From NCBI GenBank assembly GCA_016219165.1, contig JACRCB010000172.1, positions 1-10,256 on the forward strand: DNA of 10,256 bases. The letters run 5' to 3'. This document shows, piece after piece, positions 5,614 to 10,256 of the stretch; positions within the stretch are counted from its first letter, which is position 1, and every line of letters starts with the position of its first letter. The notes below the pieces were generated by a model that did no database searches, was not told the DNA's origin, and saw only the letters and a list, made by a program, of their open reading frames with translations. A program made the position numbers and the translations under genes. The DNA is from Deltaproteobacteria bacterium. Its GTDB lineage: Bacteria; Desulfobacterota; GWC2-55-46; DRQE01.

Positions 5614-6189
5614 TCAAACCCTGATAATGCCGCTTTCGGTCACAATGGAATTGACCGTTACATCATGCGGTTCTTCAGGCAGCGGACGGCTTAAGAGCTG
5701 GAACCCGAACGCCAGCGCCACTACCGGACACCGCGTCTTCTTTAAGAACCTGTCGTAATAGCCCTTGCCGTAGCCGAGCCTTGCCCCGTTGGCATCGAAG
5801 GCCACCCCGGGCACAACCACGCACTCGAGCGTTGCCGGGGCCGCCTCATCCACCACCTCCGGCGGTTCCAGAATCTTGTAAGAACCCGCCTGGAGTTCCT
5901 CTTTGCCGTTGACCCTGTAGAAGGCCAGATGGGGCCCTCCTCTGACTATACGGGGGAAATAGACTTCCTTCCCCGCTTCGAGCGCCCTTGAAAATATCTC
6001 GTCCGTCAAGACCTCGTTTTTAAAACTCGCATAAAGGGCGAGTTTTTTCGCCAGACGGAACTCCGTGCCGCGAACGAACCTCGCCTGGATTTCAAGGCTC
6101 AGCCGGTAGACCTCTTCAAAGGCCATGCGGCTTCTTTGGCCGAGCATCGTTTGTCTCAGATGCTCTTTTTCCGCGACGGTGGTAAGCAT
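5614..6189 (-). CDS. fau: 5-formyltetrahydrofolate cyclo-ligase (5,10-methenyltetrahydrofolate synthetase)
   Basis: This cytosolic enzyme uses ATP to convert 5-formyltetrahydrofolate to 5,10-methenyltetrahydrofolate, returning the folate to one-carbon metabolism. The 191-residue protein has an N-terminal LRQTMLGQR region (11-19), YASFKNEVLTDEI (53-65), the nucleotide and Mg site VVPGVAFDANGARLGYGKGY (125-144) with YYDRFL, and PEEPHDVTVNSIVTE (171-185), all family hallmarks. The start is uncertain: ATG at 6189 or TTG at 6207, neither with a clear ribosome binding site. The ATG is preferred because the extra six residues add nothing conserved. The gene lies downstream of zapA and a 6S RNA, the same order as zapA-ssrS-fau (ygfA) in E. 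coli, and 18 bp upstream of rny. A leader of about 240 nt separates it from the 6S RNA. Confidence 0.95.
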   Translation of the reverse strand: MLTTVAEKEHLRQTMLGQRSRMAFEEVYRLSLEIQARFVRGTEFRLAKKLALYASFKNEVLTDEIFSRALEAGKEVYFPRIVRGGPHLAFYRVNGKEELQAGSYKILEPPEVVDEAAPATLECVVVPGVAFDANGARLGYGKGYYDRFLKKTRCPVVALAFGFQLLSRPLPEEPHDVTVNSIVTESGIIRV

Positions 6190-6256
6190 CGGTTTTTGCG
6201 GGAACAAAAAAGGAATTTATCTGGAGAGTCTGTGGAAGGAAGAGGGGCTTATCTTT

Positions 6257-6278
6257 AGGGTTTCAGGAGGGTTTCAGG
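6257..6278. repeat. Tandem duplication of an 11-bp unit in the fau leader
   Basis: AGGGTTTCAGG occurs twice in direct succession between the 6S RNA and fau. It is in non-coding leader DNA and has no recognised role. The rest of 6190-6430 shows no convincing gene. Confidence 0.6.
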
Positions 6279-6430
6279 GTGGATTCCCGGATGGGCGACC
6301 GACGGTTAAAAGCCTATTTACCCATACCAAGGAATCCCCGACCGGAAAAAACACAAAGGATGCAATCCGGAACTTTAGCCTCATACTTTGCATAAATCCG
6401 GTCTTGGTTAGAAGGTTTGCCGTAACCTCA

Positions 6431-6620
6431 AGTCTTTCCCCCGCCTGTGCCGTGTCAAGGGTAACCTTGTGAACCTCTCATCCAACAAGGGGCGGCCAGT
6501 ATAACCTCATCCGACTTTCCCTTTCATGAGGACATGTCATCAGAAGGTCAGCGCCGGCGCCTATTTTATACTGTTGGTTCCAATTATCCCACTGATCACG
6601 AACACCGCAGGGGAATCTCT
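6431..6620 (-). ncRNA. ssrS: 6S RNA (regulator of sigma70 RNA polymerase)
   Basis: 6S RNA binds housekeeping RNA polymerase by imitating an open promoter, lowers transcription in stationary phase and can itself template short product RNAs. On the minus strand, UUCCCCUGC (6615-6607) pairs with GCGGGGGAA (6444-6436), and UCGUG (6601-6597) with CACGG (6454-6450), across a 5 x 5 internal loop, giving the closing stem. Further in, CCAAC (6577-6573) pairs with GUUGG (6486-6482), AGUAUAA (6572-6566) with UUAUACU (6504-6498), and CCUCAU (6531-6526) with AUGAGG (6510-6505) at the tip. A small hairpin CAAGG-UUAC-CCUUG sits in the 3' strand of the central bubble, as in known 6S RNAs. Length (about 185-190 nt) and position between zapA and fau also match. 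The ends are approximate. It may be processed from the operon transcript, since I see no strong promoter of its own. Confidence 0.87.
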
Positions 6621-6629
6621 CAATGCCTT

Positions 6630-6899
6630 TTACGGCAACCTCCTCTCAATATGTTCCCCGAGCTCGGCCGACTTTTTTTCAACGTTCTGGAGTTTTTCCC
6701 TGGCCTTTATCAATTCGCCGGCGATATTGAGGGCCGCAAGCAACGCCAGATCCAAGGTGGCAACGGCCTTCGAACCCCGCCTCACCTCCTCTATCCTTTC
6801 CGCGAGGTAACCCTCGACGGCGCGCACACTGCCTTCGTCCTCATCGCTTCTTATTGCCAGCCTCTGCCCGAGTATCCTCAACTCCACAACGCTCTTCAA
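6630..6899 (-). CDS. zapA: Cell division protein ZapA
   Basis: ZapA binds FtsZ in the cytoplasm and bundles protofilaments to stabilise the Z-ring. The sequence KSVVELRILGQRLAIRSDEDE (from residue 2) is the family N-terminal domain that contacts FtsZ. It is followed by a long helix (about 23-60) and a C-terminal coiled coil rich in Lys/Glu, as in the ZapA tetramer. The likely start is TTG at 6899, 4 nt after GAGGTG, giving 89 residues with the usual family N-terminus. The alternative ATG at 6917 shares a base with the stop of the upstream gene (TAATG) and would add six unconserved residues (MFLRCY), so coupling to that gene is also possible. The 6S RNA begins about 10 nt after the stop codon. 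The family call is firm; the start is less so. Confidence 0.92.
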   Translation of the reverse strand: MKSVVELRILGQRLAIRSDEDEGSVRAVEGYLAERIEEVRRGSKAVATLDLALLAALNIAGELIKAREKLQNVEKKSAELGEHIERRLP

Positions 6900-6916
6900 G
6901 TAACACCTCAAAAACA

Positions 6917-7147
6917 TTAAACATTTTGTATCAAGCCGTCGAGCCTCGTAATGAGCCCATCAACCTTTTCCCTTACAACCCCTTTTTCCTTTTCGGACCT
7001 CTCAAGCCGCTCCTTAAATTCCTTAATCTTAAGTTCCTTGAGTTTCAGTTCCTCCTTAAGGGTATTGTTCTTTGCCTTCAGTTCTTCGTAAGTCTTTAAC
7101 AGGCCGCCTATCCTCTCTTCAAGTTTCCCGAAGTTTTCGAGTTCCAT
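6917..7147 (-). CDS. ZapB-like / TIGR02449-type coiled-coil protein
   Basis: The 76-residue protein is almost wholly a coiled coil: MELENFGKLEERIGGLL at the start, then continuous heptads with many Lys and Glu (KNNTLKEELKLKELKIKEF, 26-44) and no Pro or Cys. Small coiled-coil proteins of this kind are encoded directly before zapA in many bacteria (ZapB-like, TIGR02449) and are thought to join ZapA at the division site. The start at 7147 has GGAG about 6 nt ahead. It is the first gene after the promoter at 7175-7203, and its stop touches the alternative start of zapA. Sequence alone cannot tell ZapB from other short coiled coils, so position carries most of the weight. Confidence 0.8.
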   Translation of the reverse strand: MELENFGKLEERIGGLLKTYEELKAKNNTLKEELKLKELKIKEFKERLERSEKEKGVVREKVDGLITRLDGLIQNV

Positions 7148-7174
7148 CGCGCTCCGCTGTTCTTACGCAGTTAC

Positions 7175-7203
7175 ATAATACGACTTTTACCGGAGGAAGT
7201 CAA
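7175..7203 (-). promoter_or_regulatory. Sigma70-type promoter of the zapB-zapA-ssrS-fau-rny-ymdB operon
   Basis: On the minus strand TTGACT (7203-7198) and TATTAT (7180-7175) are separated by exactly 17 bp, two close matches to the -35 and -10 consensus. The zapB-like start at 7147 follows after 27 bp, leaving room for a leader with GGAG. This is the best promoter by eye in the window. Confidence 0.7.
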
Positions 7204-7205
7204 GT

Positions 7206-7230
7206 GGGGGGCAGGGGGGGAGAAGGGGGG
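7206..7230 (+). other. Triple G-tract, possible G-quadruplex
   Basis: Runs of 6, 7 and 6 G (7206-7211, 7214-7220, 7225-7230) are separated by CA and AGAA. Splitting the 7-G run gives four G3 tracts, enough for a quadruplex on the plus strand. It begins 3 bp beyond the -35 box of the zap promoter. Confidence 0.5.
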
Positions 7231-7285
7231 AAGTGTCCCTCCTTGCTGAACGCCCTGAATCACCAGCGGCATTTTACGCCGTTCG

Positions 7286-7320
7286 TTTGAGTGATATTTT
7301 GAGTGATATGTTGATATATG
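7286..7320. repeat. Two perfect tandem copies of TTTGAGTGATAT plus a degenerate third
   Basis: TTTGAGTGATAT occurs at 7286-7297 and 7298-7309, followed by GTTGATATATG (7310-7320), a decayed third copy. It lies between the toxin stop codon (7329) and the G-tract and zap promoter. It could be a protein-binding iteron or simple slippage. Confidence 0.6.
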
Positions 7321-7328
7321 CGGTGATC

Positions 7329-7622
7329 CTATGGCTCGGCTTCGCACAAGATGTTTCGTGAACCATGAAGAACCGCTATGACATCGATTTGGTCGTGTTT
7401 GATGTGGTAAATGATCCTATAGGGCCACTCTACCACTTCACGGATTTGATTCAGGTCATACTCCGGAACCCTCCTGCCGGAAAGAGGCTGTTCAGCGATT
7501 TGCTGAGAACGGCGGGTCAGTCGATCCACCATTCGCTTTGCGTATTCAGGGGAGTCCTTTGCGATGTACTGATAGATGCCGTCAAGATGATATTGCGCGC
7601 TCTCTGTCCAATGGACGTTCAT
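7329..7622 (-). CDS. RelE/ParE-superfamily toxin
   Basis: The 97-residue protein fits the RelE/ParE toxin fold: an N-terminal strand MNVHWTESA, helix ARDSPEYAKR-like segment (AKDSPEYAKRMVDRLTRR, 21-38), the PLSGRRVPEY turn (46-55), then strands IREVVEWPYRIIYHI (60-74) and QIDVIAVLHGSRN (78-90). RelE members cleave mRNA on the ribosome and ParE members poison gyrase; the sequence does not decide between them. Arg50, Arg51, Arg61, Arg69 and Arg89 are the kind of basic residues used by the family, and no classical catalytic His is evident at the end. The start overlaps the antitoxin stop by 4 bp (7619-7622), so the two are translationally coupled, antitoxin first. The stop lies 180 bp from the zapB-like gene. 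Confidence 0.9.
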   Translation of the reverse strand: MNVHWTESAQYHLDGIYQYIAKDSPEYAKRMVDRLTRRSQQIAEQPLSGRRVPEYDLNQIREVVEWPYRIIYHIKHDQIDVIAVLHGSRNILCEAEP

Positions 7623-7807
7623 TCCGGAAGTTTAGATTTCCTGCGGACTTCTATTACGTCCTTGGTACGACCGGCCTTGCTGTCTGCCAACCCCCGTTCT
7701 ATCGCCTCGCGCACATATATCTCATGAATGAGATCATCCCATGTCGCGTTATCCGGCATCATGTCAACAAGCCGCTTTGCCTCTTGTTTGCTCATCATTC
7801 TACGCAC
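7619..7807 (-). CDS. Small antitoxin partner of the RelE/ParE toxin
   Basis: The 62-residue protein has the layout of the short antitoxins that accompany RelE/ParE toxins: a helical N-terminus (SKQEAKRLVDMMPDNATWDDLIHEIYVREAIERGLADSKAGR, 6-47, in which WDDLIHEIYVR is typical) and a charged, probably disordered tail (TKDVIEVRRKSKLPE) that would wrap the toxin. No complete ribbon-helix-helix or AbrB domain can be assigned by eye, so its DNA-binding mode is unclear. The GTG at 7807 is chosen as start because GGAGGT (7818-7813) lies 5 nt ahead; two in-frame ATGs follow at 7798 and 7795. A promoter with a palindrome in its spacer lies just upstream, fitting autoregulation. Confidence 0.82.
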   Translation of the reverse strand: MRRMMSKQEAKRLVDMMPDNATWDDLIHEIYVREAIERGLADSKAGRTKDVIEVRRKSKLPE

Positions 7808-7842
7808 TGTTGACCTCCGAAGAGAAGCGCTATCTATTTGAG

Positions 7843-7872
7843 AGTATAGCCTATAATTATGGGGTAAATCAA
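7843..7872 (-). promoter_or_regulatory. Promoter and candidate operator of the antitoxin-toxin operon
   Basis: On the minus strand TTGATT (7872-7867) and TATACT (7848-7843) are 18 bp apart. The spacer contains the palindrome ATAATTAT (7853-7860), extended imperfectly to CCTATAATTATGGG (7850-7863), a good place for the antitoxin or complex to block RNA polymerase. The antitoxin GTG is 35 bp downstream. Confidence 0.5.
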
Positions 7873-7966
7873 GATTCCATTAGCCTTGTCCCATTTTTAT
7901 CTTTAAAGGATACACTGCCTTCAGTCTATTTACACACCTTTTCAGAGTACCCCGTTTTTAAGAGTG

Positions 7967-8386
7967 TTACTTCGTATTACACCTTGGAGGCTTCCCCCAT
8001 TTTCGAGTAAAATCCCATATAAGCCTTCGCTCTATATGCCTAATGTATATTGGCCGGACTTCTTCGTTTAATCTGCAATCCACAGGGAAATAGGCTACAT
8101 ACAATATATTTTTCTTACCTTTAATTTTCTGCCTATATGTCCAACCTCCGCTGTGCCCGCCTTTACCCTTAAATGCTGACCTCTCGAACTGTTGCCAGCG
8201 GCCTTTTAAGGTGTTCGCGCATGTTTCACCTATGTAAACAATCTCTCCACATAAACGTTTTGCTCTACCTGACTGAACCTTGCTAAAATGGGCCAGCAAA
8301 TAAACTCCGGGCAAATCATTACCTTCTAATGAATTTCTACCATCCCATCTTTGCCACTGAGTAAATCGAAGAGTTGGTACTTTCAT
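7967..8386 (-). CDS. GIY-YIG-like nuclease domain protein (stand-alone)
   Basis: The 139-residue protein shows the order of GIY-YIG motifs in modified form: PGVYLL (26-31) for GIY, IVYIGET (49-55) for YIG, LKGRW (60-64) with the conserved Arg63, HSGGWTYR (78-85), a glutamate in HIERRLIWDF (117-126; Glu119 as the likely metal ligand) and a final GKPPRCN (131-137) matching the terminal Asn. These nucleases cut DNA in repair, restriction and homing. No extra DNA-binding domain is fused to it, so the target is unknown. AAGGGA lies just before the ATG at 8386. G+C is clearly lower than in neighbours (about 40% at 8041-8100 against about 58% at 9001-9060), suggesting recent acquisition. It lies alone between a toxin-antitoxin pair and glutamate synthase genes. 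Confidence 0.78.
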   Translation of the reverse strand: MKVPTLRFTQWQRWDGRNSLEGNDLPGVYLLAHFSKVQSGRAKRLCGEIVYIGETCANTLKGRWQQFERSAFKGKGGHSGGWTYRQKIKGKKNILYVAYFPVDCRLNEEVRPIYIRHIERRLIWDFTRKWGKPPRCNTK

Positions 8387-8477
8387 TTTGTCCCTTTCTT
8401 ATGGCTTCCACACAGTCAAGTCTCAATCACCAGAAAAAACCAATCAGTTTTACTACACAACTCATTTTTCCACCCTC

Positions 8478-8504
8478 CCCGACCCATCCTTCGGATGGGT
8501 CGGG
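8478..8504. other. Perfect 12-bp inverted repeat with 3-nt loop
   Basis: CCCGACCCATCC (8478-8489), loop TTC, GGATGGGTCGGG (8493-8504). It lies 51 bp after the gltB3 stop codon in the direction of its transcription. No U run follows on either strand, so it is not a standard intrinsic terminator. It could be a weak terminator, an mRNA end-protecting hairpin or another short palindromic repeat. The rest of 8387-8554 shows no gene. Confidence 0.6.
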
Positions 8505-8554
8505 TATACAAAGTTATGACGCTCTGTATATAAGGTGCGGCAGTCCCGCAGAGG

Positions 8555-9295
8555 CTAATAAGCGTAAAGGTTCCCGTAGGGCCGGAGAGAGGCCGGAGAG
8601 AGTTTCTTGAACCCTTTTTTCATGACGCTATCGAGGTTGAGGCTGAAATCATTGCAGAAATCCGTCAGGCACTCTTTAAGTGTTTTCATATCATCATCAT
8701 TCGGCGCCGTGATTCCCACCTCGGCCCCGCATCGAGTCCTATCAACATCCCCCCTCACGAATATCACGCCGCCGTGCATCCCGGTGCCGAGGTAATCGCC
8801 CGCGATGGGCCTTCCGGATTCCTCCTTAAGGCCGAGCAGTATAAGCACGCCCCCTGCCATGTACTCCCCGAAGAAATCCCCGGCGCCGCCGCCGCATACG
8901 ATAACCGGTGTCTGCTTCTTGTAGCCCTTCATGTGGATTCCAACCCTGTAGCCCACGTCCCCGAGGATATGGAGTTTCCCTCCCCTCATGCCGTAGCCCA
9001 GGACATCCCCGGCGTTGCCGTGGATAACGACCTTCCCGCCGTTCATCGTATTCCCGATATTATCCTGGGCGTTGCCCCTGACGATGATGGTGGGGCCGTC
9101 CATGAATGCGGCGAGGTCGTTGCCGGGCACCCCCTCAACCGTTATCTTAACGTCCCCGCCCCGAAGTCCGTCGCCTATGTAATACTGGCCGTTTACATTC
9201 TTTAAAAGGATATCCTTATGGCCGGCGGCCATTGCGGCCCTCACCCTCTCGTTAAGGACTCTATAATAAACTCCCTTTGCGTCTATCTCGTGCAT
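8555..9295 (-). CDS. Glutamate synthase GXGXG (alpha subunit C-terminal) domain protein
   Basis: In ordinary GltB this domain is the C-terminal right-handed beta-helix that links the ammonia channel and the synthase site. Here it is a separate 246-residue protein, as in the split, archaeal-type glutamate synthases. Repeated turns of the form G-x-x-x-x-GG are plain: GDGLRGGDVKI (41-51), GNTMNGGKVVIHGNAGDVLG (81-100), GYGMRGGKLHILGD (100-113), GEYMAGGVLILLG (143-155) and GTGMHGGVIFVRGD (170-183). Start: ATG at 9295, directly after AGAGGAGG, giving MHEIDAKGVYYRVLNERV; an ATG at 9331 with a more distant AGGAGG is possible and adds 12 residues. It follows the FMN-domain subunit gene and should act with it in glutamate formation. 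Confidence 0.93.
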   Translation of the reverse strand: MHEIDAKGVYYRVLNERVRAAMAAGHKDILLKNVNGQYYIGDGLRGGDVKITVEGVPGNDLAAFMDGPTIIVRGNAQDNIGNTMNGGKVVIHGNAGDVLGYGMRGGKLHILGDVGYRVGIHMKGYKKQTPVIVCGGGAGDFFGEYMAGGVLILLGLKEESGRPIAGDYLGTGMHGGVIFVRGDVDRTRCGAEVGITAPNDDDMKTLKECLTDFCNDFSLNLDSVMKKGFKKLSPASLRPYGNLYAY

Positions 9296-9346
9296 ATCCT
9301 CCTCTGACCTTGCGTGTGAGCGATGTGTCATGCCAGAACGATCCTC

Positions 9347-10256
9347 CTACCTGCCCGCGGGTTTCACTCCGAGGATATCGAGCGTTTGGGTATCGAGCCC
9401 GATGCCCCTCAATCTTTCGCGGCTGCCCCTTAAACTCTCGACCGCATTCACCCCGAGGGCGCCGAGGATTTCCTTTAGTTCATGGCTCCACGCATGGATT
9501 AAATTTATAAGCCTCTCGCCGTAAACCTCGGGGTCGAGCCTTGAAACGAGTTCCGGCCTCTGGGTGGTGATTCCCCACGAGCAGTTGCCTGTATAGCATT
9601 TTCCGCACACGGTGCATCCCATGGTTACCAGGGCGGCCGTCCCTATGGCGACCGCGTCGGCTCCGAGCGCTATGGCCTTTGCGGCGTCCGCGGAACTCCG
9701 GATGCCTCCGGCCGCGATTATGGACGCCTCGTTCCTTATGCCCTCCTGCCTGAGCCTGTCATCCACCGCTGCTATGGCATGCTCTATCGGTATCCCGAGG
9801 TGGTCCCGTATTATGGTCGGGGCCGCGCCGGTCCCCCCCCTGAACCCATCGAGATAGACTAGGTCCGCACCCGCCCTTACAATCCCCGAGGCGATGGCCG
9901 CGACGTTATGGACCGCGGCTATCTTTACGGAGACGGGCTTTGTGTAACCGGTCGCCTCTTTTATGGCATATATAAGTTGCCTCAAGTCCTCTATCGAGTA
10001 TATATCGTGCTGCGGGGCCGGGGAGAGGGCGTCGGTTCCGACCGGTATCATCCGGGTTTTTGCAACCTGAAGGGGTATCTTCTCTCCGGGCAGATGCCCT
10101 CCTATGCCGGGCTTTGCGCCCTGCCCTATCTTTATCTCGACCGCCACTCCGGCGTTGAGGTAATCCGGGTTAACGCCGAAACGACCGGACGCGACCTGCA
10201 CCATTATGTGGTCTTTGTAGGGCAGGAGGTCCTCGTGCAGCCCGCCCTCTCCCGTA
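9347..10256 (-). CDS. Glutamate synthase FMN/Fe-S synthase domain subunit, C-terminal part (runs off right edge)
   Basis: The reading frame continues to the window edge (TGEGGLHEDLLPYKDHIMVQ), so the methionine encoded at 10204 is internal and the N-terminus is missing. The 302 visible residues match the GltB central domain, which makes glutamate from 2-oxoglutarate and ammonia on FMN. Visible are VASGRFGV (21-28), GQGAKPGIGGHLPG (44-57), SPAPQHDIYS (78-87), KIAAVHNVAAIASGI (111-125), FRGGTGAAP (138-146), the phosphate-binding IIAAGGIRSSADAAKAIALG (179-198) and the cluster motif CTVCGKCYTGNC (214-225), whose four cysteines suit an iron-sulfur centre. The C-terminal extension (about 226-302) is that of archaeal-type split enzymes. 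The glutaminase domain should be encoded upstream, outside the window. The GXGXG subunit gene follows. Confidence 0.94.
   Translation of the reverse strand, partial: TGEGGLHEDLLPYKDHIMVQVASGRFGVNPDYLNAGVAVEIKIGQGAKPGIGGHLPGEKIPLQVAKTRMIPVGTDALSPAPQHDIYSIEDLRQLIYAIKEATGYTKPVSVKIAAVHNVAAIASGIVRAGADLVYLDGFRGGTGAAPTIIRDHLGIPIEHAIAAVDDRLRQEGIRNEASIIAAGGIRSSADAAKAIALGADAVAIGTAALVTMGCTVCGKCYTGNCSWGITTQRPELVSRLDPEVYGERLINLIHAWSHELKEILGALGVNAVESLRGSRERLRGIGLDTQTLDILGVKPAGR

Noticed and set aside
4645..5694. Plus-strand 349-residue reading frame
   Set aside because: It is antisense to RNase Y, whose TM, coiled-coil, KH and HD domains are all intact.
6318..6400. Short minus-strand reading frame (about 39 residues from an ATG near 6393) in the fau leader
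   Set aside because: It has no ribosome binding site, no conserved feature and ordinary chance length.
6190..6430. Possible folate-responsive riboswitch in the fau leader
   Set aside because: No recognisable conserved core of a tetrahydrofolate riboswitch could be found by eye; only a short tandem repeat and weak hairpins are present.
6534..6920. Plus-strand reading frame across the 6S RNA and zapA
   Set aside because: The minus-strand ZapA sequence and the paired 6S structure explain this DNA; the plus-strand protein has no recognisable features.
7808..7966. Additional gene between the antitoxin and GIY-YIG genes
   Set aside because: The plus-strand frame crossing it has no ribosome binding site and runs antisense into both neighbours; the DNA is better explained by the antitoxin promoter.

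Overview
The window is a bacterial chromosome fragment at roughly 50-58% GC in core genes. Most genes lie on the minus strand. It carries a conserved housekeeping block, and accessory DNA (two toxin-antitoxin-like pairs, a low-GC nuclease gene and mosaic palindromic repeats) sits at the joints. The lineage cannot be fixed from this sequence. Three things recall Nitrospirota- or Desulfobacterota-like genomes, which is inference only: a split, archaeal-type glutamate synthase; a zapB-zapA-6S RNA-fau-rny-ymdB order with tyrS nearby; and abundant short palindromic repeats.

Layout from left to right. Positions 1-483 (minus) hold the N-terminal part of a membrane glycosyltransferase of the GT39/ArnT type, running off the left edge. 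Positions 560-1738 (minus) encode tyrosyl-tRNA synthetase, with a possible leaderless promoter just upstream. Positions 1862-2638 (plus) form a small accessory operon: a DUF4258 protein, a YgiT-type zinc-finger protein overlapping it by 4 bp, then a 72-residue orphan with a strong ribosome binding site. Positions 2640-3190 have no convincing gene. They are packed with nested palindromic repeats around a roughly 69% GC block.

Positions 7203-3191 (minus) look like one long operon driven by a good sigma70-type promoter (TTGACT, 17 bp, TATTAT). It encodes a ZapB-like coiled coil, ZapA, 6S RNA, 5-formyltetrahydrofolate cyclo-ligase, RNase Y and the YmdB-family phosphodiesterase. It links Z-ring assembly, global RNA polymerase control by 6S RNA, one-carbon metabolism and mRNA turnover. 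The 6S RNA is not protein coding; it is called here from its secondary structure and its position between zapA and fau.

Positions 7329-7872 (minus) hold a second toxin-antitoxin pair (small antitoxin, then RelE/ParE toxin) with its own promoter and a palindromic operator candidate. Positions 7967-8386 (minus) encode a free-standing GIY-YIG-like nuclease of clearly lower GC. Positions 8555-10256 (minus) hold two subunits of a split glutamate synthase: the FMN/Fe-S synthase domain, cut by the right edge, followed by the GXGXG beta-helix domain.

The most noteworthy items are the structurally convincing 6S RNA, the modular repeats that share outer arms but differ in their inner hairpins, the three-gene DUF4258/YgiT cassette lying between ymdB and tyrS, the G-tract abutting the zap promoter, and the low-GC GIY-YIG gene. 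I did not see a clear-cut new multi-gene system.
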